DNA of 64,000 bases from Isoperla grammatica (GCA_945910005.1 OX246743.1:9716587-9780586); one strand, 5' to 3'. Positions 24,961 to 37,045 are shown, counted from the first letter of the stretch. Notes: a model not told the origin generated them from the letters alone. Translations and numbers: made by a program.

Positions 24961-26080
24961 CGAACCGCGCGATTGTGTTAATTAAAGCGAAATGTTCGGT
25001 TAAGTTGGAAAAGCTTGACATAGGTCAGGGTAGGGTTTATTGAAGACTTTGAATAATTAAAAAGTGAGACGACGGGTCGACCAACAGACGGGGAAGGGTC
25101 GGAGACGTAGCTGACTATGGAACGTGCGTCGACGAGCAGCTACACAGTAAAGGGTGGTTATTAGTACGGAAGGCTGGTTAGAGTTGAACAAAGTATAAGG
25201 TGGGTTAGGTCACACTCACATAGCAAATTAGGTTAGATCTTTTGAATTAAAAGTGTCGAGGGGGAGAACTAAAATGCCAACCAGCGCACCAAAGACAAAC
25301 CGAATACATCAGTGGGAAAATGGAAAAGCGTCCGAAAATAGAAGGAAATAAAATGATATCGTCTGGCGGGAAAAGAAAACTTGGGTCCTATATTTCTTTC
25401 TTTGATTAAAACAGTGAAAATTATTATATATATTTTTGTAGTGAAATTGCATGCATACCTTTTCGTGTAGGCAATGGATAAGTTGGTGCTATTTATATGC
25501 AAGAAGGGGCGCGACGTGAGAAGAGGGGGTCTTATATATATGGAGATTGGACACATGAACATAACGCTCTATAGAAGATGGGCCCATTTGCCCAAAAAGG
25601 AAACTTAGAAGGTAATAAACGCCTTGGAGTAATCGTACACGTGACGGAGCTGAAACGGGGGCGAAGAGGAGCAACTATTACAATATGCCTCAGCTATGAC
25701 GGAGCAGTCCAACCTAGACTGGACTGCCCGATTACAAAACAGGAGGCATCTATTTATTTATTTATTATGTAATGAACATCTACTAAAAATCAATACACAT
25801 TCTCTTTAAAAATTGTTCATTTTTTAATGATCCATTTGTACAAATCCAGAAATTCATATAGCATGAATTAGTGTCATCAATTTTTGTTTGCGTTCAATTA
25901 AACGAATATGGGATTTGAAAACGAAAGCAACAACATTAAAGTACATGAATACACCAAATTGTACAGGTTAATCAATAAATTAAGCATTGTGCCAAGCATT
26001 GTTCATTATAGAGATTAATGAGTCACGTTTTTTTTTAAGGTTTTTTTTTTAAGGGAAATAATAGATTTAGTTTATAGTAT
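24961..26080. other. No gene recognised
   Basis: Mixed-composition DNA. A small hairpin with GCAGTCCA (25704-25711) and its complement TGGACTGC (25720-25727) is the only structure noted. Confidence 0.5.
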
Positions 26081-26086
26081 TCTTTA

Positions 26087-26253
26087 GGGCCGGTTTCCCC
26101 AAACTTTAATCTCGCGATTTACTGTTTATCGGAGATCAAAAATGGCGCCCGGTAGAAGCCACCATACATTTTATATGAAATGTTTGTTGAATCCATGGTA
26201 ACCAATGCGAGATTAGTAAATCGGCCGATTAAAAAGTTTGGTGGATTCGGACC
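26087..26253. mobile_element. Harbinger-like MITE
   Basis: Starts GGGCCGGTTTCCCCAAACTT and ends with an imperfect complement (AAGTTTGGTGGATTCGGACC). The left flank is TTA (26084-26086); the right flank is TCA (26254-26256), consistent with a decayed TTA duplication. At 167 bp it is non-autonomous. Confidence 0.65.
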
Positions 26254-26404
26254 TCAGTTTGTTTGGGCTCTGCCCGGCTGTCCAATTTTACCTGCCGTGT
26301 CCCTCTTAGATAAGTAGGTACCGGTAATTACAATGATGTAGTATCATATTACATTAGCGTATAAGGTGGTATAAGTGTTATATATTTTAGTCAAAATAGC
26401 CGGT

Positions 26405-26475
26405 GCACCGAAATCGAACCGACAAACTCATCGATGTTCCGCGTGCCAAACCAAGTCTATCGGTGTGAGCGAGGG
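26405..26475 (-). repeat. SINE-like fragment with B-box
   Basis: The minus strand reads CGGTTCGATTTCGG (about 26409-26422), a B-box-like word, with a GGTTTGGCACGCGG stretch about 30 bases upstream of it that weakly resembles an A box. Confidence 0.35.
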
Positions 26476-27732
26476 AGCTTCAAGCTTCCCTGTCCACCAG
26501 TATACCTCAACACACATACACACACACATTTAAAACCATGCATACGTTAGCAGGTGAGGTGAGAGCGTATTCGTTAGCCGCGCTCCTAACTAAGACGGGT
26601 CGTTCCGCGTACAACGCGATTTGCATTATTATCATTCATAATTTATATAACGATAAAGCATCGCATCCGTCTCAGTGTTCCACGGGTCCGCACCCTCGGC
26701 ACTTGAGCTCTCGGCCGCGGCGAATGTCACACAAACATTCGAGGGGTAAAGCACAACGTTTCATTTGAATATCTCTCTCTGTCTATGCGAGGCTATGTTG
26801 TGTGTGTGACGTATGTACGTGCGTGGTAGCAGCACCCTTTAACACGCTGTCTTCCGGATGCCATCCTCAGTGAACATGAATTTTGTGATTCTATATTCAT
26901 TGCAATAACACTATAGCAAGTGTTAACATTCGCTTCGATTATTATCGCTGTAATCAACAGTTACTGTCTTATCATAGATTTAAAGTATCTGCCCGGGCGT
27001 TATCTTAAAAAAAAAAGAAACGGTTTGTTATGCAACATTAACTTTGCACAGCCGACCGATACTGGCCACAATTTTGCGCAGTTGTACACGAAACAGAATT
27101 GAAGGTCTCTTTTAATTTAACAGTCGCACTTATTTAAACATGATTAAAAATCCACCCTAAAAATATCGGTTTCCATACCTTTGGATTTTGTAAAACGTCA
27201 TACTAACCAATTTGCATATTATTTACTGGAGGATATATAAGAAGTGTTGATTATGTAGATACGCTCATATATTCTTTCTTGACACTCATGAAAATTTGAG
27301 TATAAATCAAATTGCGTCTGATCTTCAGAAATAGACTGCTGCGAATATCAAAACGTGTCTTGGCTCTTCTACTACAGACCACTATTAGAAACATTATTAA
27401 CTTAATAATACCGGTCTCGGCAGCCACAGCTGTTGCCAATCGACATAGAATAACATATCAAAATACATAAAAAAAGAACATTGAAATAAATTGTAAACTA
27501 AATATATCAAAACAAAATTAATAATACAAATGGTGTCTGAAAATAAAACAAACCAACCTAACAGTAATATAATATCTTCGGTGAGGGTTGAACTTAGCTT
27601 GAATAACTTTTGAAACGCCTCGAAAACCTGGTGATTGTAGCCATAAGTATCGATCATAATACCTATTACTCTGTATTCTTTCTAAAGCTCGGTATTATGA
27701 AATTCGGATAAATATTGAGTAATTTATTTGGT

Positions 27733-27910
27733 TATTTATTTATTTATTCAGTTATAAAAACCGATTTACAAAGGAGGACCTTAAATAAAACTAGGCTATG
27801 CAAACAATTAATAATATTGAAATCATAAATAACAATAACAGCAAAAACAAAACAAACTACTGTACTATAATAAAAAAAAAACACACAAGAACAAGAAAAA
27901 ATAATTGAGA
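27733..27910 (+). repeat. Interspersed repeat, family T copy 1
   Basis: Starts with TTTATTTATT-rich sequence, then GATTTACAAAGGAGGACC, AACTAGGCTATGCAAACAAT and AGAACAAGAAAAAATAATTG. The same order, with substitutions, occurs at 63537-63715. The two copies establish a dispersed family of at least 180 bp; its class is unknown. Confidence 0.75.
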
Positions 27911-28063
27911 AGTAAGCTACTTACTTGTTTTCACTATGGCAACCAGGCTCGCATTGGCTGTTTCCATAGTAAAAACAAGAATTAGTAGCCTTCTAAATAT
28001 TTATCCTTACTCTCTCTCTATATCCTTCAGATTGTAAGAGGTATTCTCTCCACCAGCTGTCCA

Positions 28064-28951
28064 CGCTGCTTCCTCTAGTAGCCCAACACACCGCCGCAAG
28101 TGCTGCTGCCCAGTAGACGGTGCAATAATGGCCTCCGCGCTGCTTCCTCTAGTAGCCCAACACACCGCCGCAAGTGCTGCTGCCCAGTAGACGGTGCACT
28201 AATGGCCTCCACGCTGCTTCCTCTAGTAGCCCAACACACCGCCGCAAGTGCTGCTGCCCAGTAGACGGTGCAATAATGGCCTCCGCGCTGCTTCCTCTAG
28301 TAGCCCAACACTCCGCCGCAAGTGCTGCTGCCCAGTAGACGGTGCAATAATGGCCTCCACGCTGCTTCCTCTAGTAGCCCAACACACCGCCGCAAGTGCT
28401 GCTGCCCAGTGGACGGTGCAATAATGGCCTCCGCGCTGCTTCCTCTAGTAGCCCAACACACCGCCGCAAGTGCTGCTGCCCAGTGGACGGTGCAATAATG
28501 GCCTCCACGCTGCTTCCTCTAGTAGCCCAACACACCGCCGCAAGTGCTGCTGCCCAGTAGACGGTGCAATAATGGCCTCCACGCTGCTTCCTCTAGTAGC
28601 CCAACACACCGCCGCAAGTGCTGCTGCCCAGTAGACGGTGCAATAATGGCCTCCGCGCTGCTTCCTCTAGTAGCCCAACACACCGCCGCAAGTGCTGCTG
28701 CCCAGTGGACGGTGCAATAATGGCCTCCACGCTGCTTCCTCTAGTAGCCCAACACACCGCCGCAAGTGCTGCTGCCCAGTGGACGGTGCAATAATGGCCT
28801 CCACGCTGCTTCCTCTAGTAGCCCAACACACCGCCGCAAGTGCTACTGCCCAGTGGACGGTGCAATAATGGCCTCCACGCTGCTTCCTCTAGTAGCCCAA
28901 CACACCGCCGCAAGTGCTGCTGCCCAGTAGACGGTGCAATAATGGCCTCCG
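28064..28951. repeat. 74-bp minisatellite, 12 copies
   Basis: Twelve head-to-tail 74-bp units fill exactly 888 bp. Each contains CTGCTTCCTCTAGTAGCCCA and GACGGTGCAATAATGGCCTC. Units differ mainly at two purine positions (CCACGCTG or CCGCGCTG; CAGTAG or CAGTGG), so homogenisation is recent. The unit is GC-rich in an AT-rich region. Since 74 is not divisible by three, continuous coding through the array is unlikely. Confidence 0.95.
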
Positions 28952-29150
28952 CGCGGCGCCCTGCACGACGCAGCTCTGCGTATGCGTCGAAGGCGTCGCG
29001 ACGCCGCCCACTCCGCCATCTTTGTTCCACAGGCTGCTGGCCACTCCGAGCCACAGTCGCGCAGGGGAGAGTTATACGCGGACAATGGGGGAGGAACTAC
29101 GAGACTATAGACAACACATTCGACTGCTACTCTTCAGTAACGGGGGTTTG
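28952..29150. other. CpG-rich flank of the minisatellite
   Basis: GC-rich sequence with GGCGTCGCGACGCC and CCGCCATCTTT, the latter a YY1/Pho-like word. Several short frames cross it but none is recognised. Confidence 0.35.
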
Positions 29151-29234
29151 TGTAGTCTGGGTAATATTTTACACTACATAAACGGGAAAGTGTAGTCTGG
29201 GTAATATTTTACACAACATATTAAGCGGGAAAAG
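29151..29234. repeat. 40-bp tandem duplication, 2 copies
   Basis: TGTAGTCTGGGTAATATTTT begins copies at 29151 and 29191; both copies end in a CGGGAAA-like word. Confidence 0.85.
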
Positions 29235-29266
29235 TAAGAAATAGTCATTAGTTATTAAAAGAATTA

Positions 29267-29413
29267 GGGCCGGTCTTACAATCTCCTATTAAGAAATTTA
29301 TTTGTAGCAATTAAGCTATTTGGAGGATTTCAAGGGTTTTGATTGGTTGTTGTCATGGAGAAATCAAGCTTTTCGACGAATAAGTAGTTATTGGGACATT
29401 GTAAGACTCGACC
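29267..29413. mobile_element. Harbinger-like MITE with TTA duplication
   Basis: Starts GGGCCGGTCTTACAATCTCC and ends with an imperfect complement (GACATTGTAAGACTCGACC). Both flanks are TTA (29264-29266 and 29414-29416), the usual PIF/Harbinger target duplication. At 147 bp it cannot encode a transposase. It shares the GGGCCGGT terminus with the element at 26087-26253. Confidence 0.8.
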
Positions 29414-29416
29414 TTA

Positions 29417-30085
29417 AACTAGCAGCAGTGGTTAGGTATAACTACTCTGACTATACTCTATTTTCCCCGAAAAATATTTGTTATGTTTTTATCTATAGGC
29501 CTATATAGATATGTTTTAACAACAGAGTATTGTCATCATTTATACATAATTAACCTGTAATTAGTTTTGCCAGAACATAAAACTGTATTAAAAGTTCTAA
29601 ATAGGTAAGTATTGCAATCGTTAAGATATGTATTGGAAGAACAAATGTTAGAATAACAATATTAAATTCAATAATTATTGGATAAACTAAAACAGCTATA
29701 GAATTTGTATGAGAAAATAGTTTCTTCAATACCAACCGCATAACGATTGCAATATTTTAAACTTGTGTTTGTATACTCATTGCATAATCATCATGTATAA
29801 CAATGTTTTCCTGTTCTTAATGTTAACTGATATGAATAAATATTGCTATGTATTTTCGTCTCTCATAATCTCATTAACCTAATTATATCTAAATGAACAA
29901 ATGATACATCTAAACCGATGGCTTCAATCTGAGCAAATCTGTTTATTTCCTGGGGCAGACAGACGCTCATAATCGAGTGCAGAGGCTACACCGAGTTGTA
30001 GTACGATTATTAACTCCTTAAAGAAACAAGTGTTTAAGAGTCTTCGTTGAACTCATTGCGGAAAGTGAATTAAATCTACTCAAAA
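29417..30085. other. AT-rich DNA, nothing recognised
   Basis: Unique-looking AT-rich sequence between a MITE and the large satellite. Confidence 0.55.
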
Positions 30086-33000
30086 CAGATCATAATATAC
30101 AGTGAGCATCTCTTGAGTAGATCATAATATACAGTGGCATCTCTTGAGTAGATCATAATATACAGTGAGCATCTCATGAGTAGATCATAATATACAGTGA
30201 GCATCTCTTGAGTAGATCATAATATACAGTGAGCATCTCATGAGTAGATCATAATATACAGTGAGCATCTCTTGAGTGGATCATAATATACAGTGAGCAT
30301 CTCTTGAGTAGATTATAATATACAGTGAGCATCTCTTGAGTAGATCATAATATACAGTGAGCATTCTTGAGTAGATCATAATATACAGTGAGCATCTCTT
30401 GAGTAGATCATAATATACAGTGAGCATCTCTTGAGTAGATCATAATATACAGTGAGCATCTCTTGAGTAGATCATAATATACAGTGAGCATCTCTTGAGT
30501 AGATCATAATATACAGTGAGCATCTCTTGAGTAGATCATAATATACAGTGAGCATCTCATGAGTAGATCATAATATACAGTGAGCATCTCTTGAGTGGAT
30601 CATAATATACAGTGAGCATCCCATGAGTAGATCATAATATACAGTGAGCATCTCTTGAGTAGATCATAATATACAGTGAGCATCTCATGAGTAGATCATA
30701 ATATACAGTGAGCATCTCTTGAGTGGATCATAATATACAGTGAGCATCTCTTGAGTAGATCATAATATACAGTGAGCATCTCATGAGTAGATCATAATAT
30801 ACAGTGAGCATCTCTTGAGTAGATCATAATATACAGTGAGCATCTCATGAGTAGATCATAATATACAGTGAGCATCTCTTGAGTGGATCATAATATACAG
30901 TGAGCATCTCATGAGTAGATCATAATATACAGTGAGCATCTCTTGAGTAGATCATAATATACAGTGAGCATCTCATGAGTAGATCATAATATACAGTGAG
31001 CATCTCTTGAGTGGAACATAATATACAGTGAGCATCTCTTGAGTAGATCATAATATACAGTAAGCATCTCTTGAGTAGATCATAATATACAGTGAGCATA
31101 TCTTGAGTAGATCATAATATACAGTGAGCATCTCATGAGTAGATCATAATATACAGTGAGCATCTCTTGAGTGGATCATAATATACAGTGAGCATCTCTT
31201 GAGTAGATCATAATATACAGTGAGCATCTCTTGAGTAGATCATAATATACAGTGAGCATCTCTTGAGTACATCATAATATACAGTGAGCATCTCTTGAGT
31301 ACATCATAATTTACAGTGAGCATCTCTTGAGTAGATTATAATATACAGTGAGCATCTTTTGAGTAGATCATAATACACAGTGAGCATCTCTTGAGTAGAT
31401 CATAATATACAGTGAGCATCTCTTGAGTAGATCATAATATACAGTGAGCATCTCTTGAGTAGATCATAATATACAGTGAGCATCTCTTTAGTAGATCATA
31501 ATATACAGTGAGCATCTCTTGAGTAGATCATAATATACATTGAGCATCAGACTTCTCTTGAGTAGATCATAATATACAGTGAGCATCTCTTGAGTAGATC
31601 GAAATATACAGTGAGAATCTCTTGAGTACATCATAATATACAGTGAGCATCTCTTGAGTACATCATAATATACAGTGAGCATCTCTTGAGTAGATTATAA
31701 TATACAGTGAGCATCTCTTGAGTAGATCATAATACACAGTGAGCATCTCTTGAGTAGATCATAATATACAGTGAGCATCTCTTGAGTAGATCATAATATA
31801 CAGTGAGCATCTCTTGAGTAGATCATAATATACAGTGAGCATCTCTTGAGTAGATCATAATATACAGTGAGCATCTCGTGAGTAGATCATAATATACAGT
31901 GAGCATCTCTTGAGTAGATCATAATATACATTGAGCATCAGACTTCTCTTGAGTAGATCATAATATACAGTGAGCATCTCTTGAGTAGATCATAATATAC
32001 AGTGAGCATCTCTTGAGTAGATCATAATATACAGTGAGCATCTCTTGAGTAGATCATAATATACAGTGAGCATCTCTTGAGTAGATCATAATATACAGTG
32101 AGCATCTCTTGAGTAGATCATAATATACAGTGAGCATCTCATGAGTAGATCATAATATACAGTGAGCATCTCTTTAGTGGATCATAATATACAATGAGCA
32201 TCTCTTGAGTAGATCATAATATACAGTGAGCATCTCTTGAGTAGATCATAATATACAGTGAGCATCTCTTGAGTACATCATAATATACAGTGAGCATCTC
32301 TTGAGTACATCATAATATACAGTGAGCATCTCTTGAGTAGATTATAATATACAGTGAGCATCTCTTGAGTAGATCATAATACACAGTGAGCATCTCTTGA
32401 GTAGATCATAATATACAGTGAGCATCTCTTGAGTAGATCATAATATACAGTGAGCATCTCTTGAGTAGATCATAATATACAGTGAGCATCTCTTGAGTAG
32501 ATCATAATATACAGTGAGCATCTCTTGAGTAGATCATAATATACATTGAGCATCAGACTTCTCTTGAGTAGATCATAATATACAGTGAGCATCTCTTGAG
32601 TAGATCATAATATACAGTGAGCATCTCTTGAGAAGATCATAATATACAGTGAGCATCTCTTGAGTACATCATAATATACAGTGAGCATCTCTTGAGTAGA
32701 TCATAATATACAGTGAGCATCTCTTGAGTAGATCATAATATACAGTGAGCATCTCTTGAGTAGATCATAATATACAGTGAGCATCTCTTGAGTAGATCAT
32801 AATATACATTGAGCATCAGACTTCTCTTGAGTAGATCATAATATACAGTGAGCATCTCTTGAGTAGATCATAATATACAGTGAGCATCTCTTGAGTAGAT
32901 CATAATATACAGTGAGCATCTCTTGAGTACATCATAATATACAGTGAGCATCTCTTGAGTACATCATAATATACAGTGAGCATCTCTTGAGTAGATTATA

Positions 33001-33693
33001 ATATACAGTGAGCATCTCTTGAGTAGATCATAATACACAGTGAGCATCTCTTGAGTAGATCATAATATACAGTGAGCATCTCTTGAGTAGATCATAATAT
33101 ACAGTGAGCATCTCTTGAGTAGATCATAATATACAGTGAGCATCTCTTGAGTAGATCATAATATACAGTGAGCATCTCTTGAGTAGATCATAATATACAT
33201 TGAGCATCAGACTTCTCTTGAGTAGATCATAATATACAGTGAGCATCTCTTGAGTAGATCATAATATACAGTGAGCATCTCTTGAGTAGATCATAATATA
33301 CAGTGAGCATCTCTTGAGTAGATCATAATATACAGTGAGCATCTCTTGAGTAGATCATAATATACATTGAGCATCAGACTTCTCTTGAGTAGATCATAAT
33401 ATACAGTGAGCATCTCTTGAGTAGATCATAATATACAGTGAGCATCTCTTGAGTAGATCATAATATACAGTGAGCATCTCTTGAGTAGATCATAATATAC
33501 AGTGAGCATCTCATGAGTAGATCATAATATACAGTGAGCATCTCTTGAGTAGATCATAATATACAGTGAGCATCTCTTGAGTAGATCATAATATACAGTG
33601 AGCATCTCTTGAGTAGATCATAATATACAGTGAGCATCTCTTGAGTAGATCATAATATACAGTGAGCATCTCTTGAGTAGATCATAATATACA
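30086..33693. repeat. 32-bp satellite array, ~113 units
   Basis: Head-to-tail 32-bp units, each with AGATCATAATATACAGTGAG followed by CATCTCTTGAGT. Recurrent variants are CTCATGAG for CTCTTGAG, GTGGATCA, GTACATCA, GATTATAA and AATACACAG. A +7-bp variant (CATCAGACTTCTCTTGAG, preceded by ACATTGAG) recurs near 31540, 31930, 32550, 32810, 33200 and 33370. The ordered recurrence of variants shows higher-order repeat structure. No coding potential is inferred. Confidence 0.97.
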
Positions 33694-33704
33694 CACAGAG
33701 TGTT

Positions 33705-33859
33705 GTATAGTTTTCCCGAAACAACGTTACCGATGCGTTCGTCATAGACCAGTGACCAACCAGCGATCGGTATGTGAAAAAAGGAGTTCGCTTGTTGGCC
33801 ACGAACCACTCATCTATGAAGAAACATCTGTAAGATTGTTTCTTTCGGGACAACTATAC
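33705..33859. mobile_element. Fold-back MITE abutting the satellite
   Basis: Left terminus GTATAGTTTTCCCGAAACAA and the complement of the right terminus GTATAGTTGTCCCGAAAGAA match closely. Inner arms share GTCATAGA/TCATAGATGAGTG and GACCAACCAGCG/GGCCAACAAGCG, resembling the family at 36885-37045 and 43500-43702. The satellite ends about 11 bp upstream. Confidence 0.7.
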
Positions 33860-34645
33860 TCAGTTTTATATTTGTTTGCTTCTACAATTATTGGCAGAAA
33901 GACTCATTATAACAAATAGTTTATTTTTATTATTTTATTGCTTCACGATGTACTCGACTGTTAGGTTATAATAGGACCTTGTTGCCCCGTACGACAGGCA
34001 GACCTTATGCTCGAGTGTATTACATATTAGGATGCGCTTAAAACGCAAGCTTTGACTGTGTGTGACGATTCAGACATAGCCCACATGACGTCATAGCTAT
34101 CAACCTGCCAACTTTAGAGCATCTGTATTCATGGACATACCAATTATACAGATATTTCTTTTAGGATTATATTTTTAAATAATTAATGTGTATCAGAATT
34201 TAAAATGACAGGAAAACAGTTTTTCTCCCTTCTGCAACCTTTTCTTTTAGAGCTAGTTAAATATACGATAGGAATTGAGAATTTTTATTCTCAGAAATTT
34301 CATTTTGAGTGCACACATGCAATACAAATTTTAAACGGCCTTTACAAAATTACCTCTTTGAAGCAGCGATTTACCAATTGAACGTAGCAATTTTTCCGCT
34401 TCCCATTTCTCAACATTTGTTCACATTCCCAGCGAATAATTGAAACTGTATGGAAATGTTTCTATATTCAAATGTTGGTATACTGTATATGCCTAGCGAG
34501 CGGCACCAGAGGCACTCAGGTGGCATTGAGGGTTGCCAACATAACGTAAAGAAAACAGAGAAGTAGAAGGCGTACCAACTGAATATACCTTAATATTCTA
34601 TTTCTTCCAGCCCCGCTCGCGAAATTCAATCAGCGTCTCGGCTTC

Positions 34646-34961
34646 GAAGTACACTCGCTCTACGATCTGAATGGAGTTCAATCTAGTTCCACTTTCAAGT
34701 ACACTCGGCATAAACTAAAGATGTGTCAAGTGTGTTACTTCAAAGTACTCCCACTCAACAATCCAAACATAGTACATCAATCATGTTGAAGTACACACGC
34801 TACTTTAGTCAGAAGTACGCTCAATCAAAGAATCAAATCTAAAGATACTCAAGGTTTAGTATATTCTACACGAAAACATTCAAAAACTAGATTAGTTTGA
34901 AGACAACTCACTCTATTCAAAAATATACTTAATTTTAAACTTTTACTATGAAGTACACTCA
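34646..34961. repeat. Degenerate repeats of GAAGTACACTC
   Basis: The word GAAGTACACTC or close variants occurs at 34646, 34696, 34742, 34788, 34812, 34899 (weak) and 34950. Several spacings are near 46 bp or multiples of 23. This may be a decayed tandem repeat or a cluster of binding sites. Confidence 0.4.
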
Positions 34962-35829
34962 AAGTCAATAACAATTAAACTGCAATACACATTCACTCAA
35001 TGATAATTATATCAAAACAGAATATAATGAGTGGGATAGTAAATTTGATTATTAAATCCCTAATTTAATAATACAAATTCAATAAAAATTCCCAAAGTTA
35101 ATCGTAATACACAGACACACTTTAATCGATGAATTACAATAAAACCAGAAATTCAAATAAGTGTAATTTCTTTACGGTGCCAAGAAAGCCACTAGTCGTG
35201 TACAAAAAAGTGTACGTTTTGAAATTCCTTTCTAATATGAAACCCAAAACCCAACATTATTTAAAAATGAAAATATATTATGAAAAGTATTTCTCACACC
35301 AAACGACATCACACTTCCATGTTTATTCTAATCATTTAATCAAGAAGAAGACATTTCTTCTCGACACACGAAAACGCCCGCGTCCGCTTTAATATACAGA
35401 CTATATTTCTACCTTTTTATTTTTTTTAATAAAAACAAAATATCGCGCTTAATATGATCAAATATACGCCTCGCAAAGCACACTCACTCCTGCCTGCTAT
35501 CGTTACACTCAGGACGCCCGCAACTCTTACGCCTCCGTACTTTCACTAGTAATATTAAGTTTTTCATTTAAATGCAACGACAACCAGGATGGATGGATTC
35601 GCTCTGAGAACGAGTGGTGCCGGGTCAAAAGAACGGAGCGAGCGCGTCAAATACAAGAGGGCTTCAATACTTCCACATTTAACAACAGGGACAAAACTAT
35701 CACAAACTTTGAAAATTTTACATTTATAAATTATGTTTAGTTAGTAGCTTTGCGTAGATGCTTTCGCGAACCTTAATATAAAAAAAACGTAATTTCCGTG
35801 ACCTTTTCTCAAGACGATTGAAGTTTTAA

Positions 35830-36206
35830 GAGGAAGGACTACTAGCCAATATTAAAACCCGCGAAATTAACGTATTTGCGTCATATCTCAATAACGCCAC
35901 ACACAATCGAAATAGTGACACCTACGCATAATTTGGATTCGTGAGAGCTCAATACCGTATGAAAAAGATTTATTAGTTTGCAGTAATTATAATTATTATT
36001 TCGAATTTAACTTATTTACAAGTTAATTAGAAATTACAACTATAATTACTTCAATCTACGAAATCTTTTTCATTTGGTATTGAGCTCTCACGAATCCAAA
36101 ATATGTGTAGGTGTCACTGTTTCGATATTGTGTGGCGTTATTGCGATATGACAAAAAAAATACGTTAGTTTCGCGGGTTTTAATATTGGCTAGTAGTCCT
36201 TCCTCT
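35830..36206. mobile_element. Large palindromic fold-back element, ~142-bp arms
   Basis: The left arm (35830-35971) starts AGAGGAAGGACTACTAGCCA and ends GAAAAAGATTT; the right arm (36061-36206) is its inverted copy with roughly one mismatch per ten bases and small indels. The ~90-bp centre is AT-rich. No transposase is present. Target duplications are not clear. Confidence 0.85.
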
Positions 36207-36884
36207 AATATGGGTTTCCAAATATACTAGCCTACTTGCATTGTGTTAAAATTACATTTAAAAAAGTCGTCCCTAGCCGTAACCTTTTAAAGGTAATTAT
36301 TTCCCCACTGAAAACCACTTCTGGTAACTGAGTGGTTAGGCAATCTACAAACCAATTTATTTTATATCTTTAGTACATTAAACAAATATGACAATTAAAA
36401 AATGAACTAATTTAATGAATTTACTTGGACGATATGCAATCAATTATTTTACTGAGTTATTTTTGTCTCCCCATTATATAGTCACTGCGCCTATATGTAT
36501 TAACGAAACTTTAATGAAACTATATCTGCTCACCAAAGCCACCTTACGTTTATTCAACATTGAAAACGAAGTTAAGACAAACTCTAATATTCTCAGTTAT
36601 TTATGCAGCCCGTTCACCCGGTTTTAAACGAACTCCTATTCCAGGCGGCCTGAGGGTGTTTCTCTACGGGAAGACGGGAAGACGGGATCGCAACCATAGC
36701 AGGCAGAACTGAAACTGACGAGAAAATAAGACGATATTTTCATAAAACAGAGATAAATTAATCAAAATGAAGATAGAACTCGAGCGGTAATGGAATGGTG
36801 TGTTAGTATAGCGTTATACGGTTATACGGTTCTTTCTATATGGAACTAGAATGCTATAAGTCTGCCTCAATAGGACCCGTGCCA

Positions 36885-37045
36885 ATGCATAAAGTAGTGC
36901 CACAGTAACCTTGTGGATGCTGACGTCATAGATGAGTCGGAGCCAATCAGCGGATGGCTTCTTCAAATACTGGCATTTGGTTGGTCAATGTGTCACTAAT
37001 CTATGACGACAGCATCCACAAAGTAGCTGTGGAATGACTTTATTA
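36885..37045. mobile_element. Fold-back MITE, CCAAT/CRE family copy
   Basis: Left arm: CATAAAGTAGTGCCACAG, CTTGTGGATGCTGACGTCAT, GATGAGTCGGAGCCAATCAG. Right arm: the imperfect complement, ending AGCATCCACAAAGTAGCTGT, GGAATGACTTTATT. The centre has TTCAAATACTGGC. The left arm carries TGACGTCA (CRE consensus) and CCAAT. The related copy at 43500-43702 has the same centre. Confidence 0.8.

Noticed and set aside
28815..29195. Ala/Arg-rich frames at the end of the 74-bp minisatellite
   Set aside because: The unit is not divisible by three, frames overlap on both strands, and residues reflect the GC-rich repeat.
30086..33693. CRISPR-like array
   Set aside because: The repeats are contiguous without unique spacers and the context is clearly eukaryotic; this is a satellite.
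31488..33853. Frames with repeated SLYIMIYSRDAHC-like residues in the satellite
   Set aside because: They are accidental readings of the 32-bp satellite; variants and length changes disrupt any frame.
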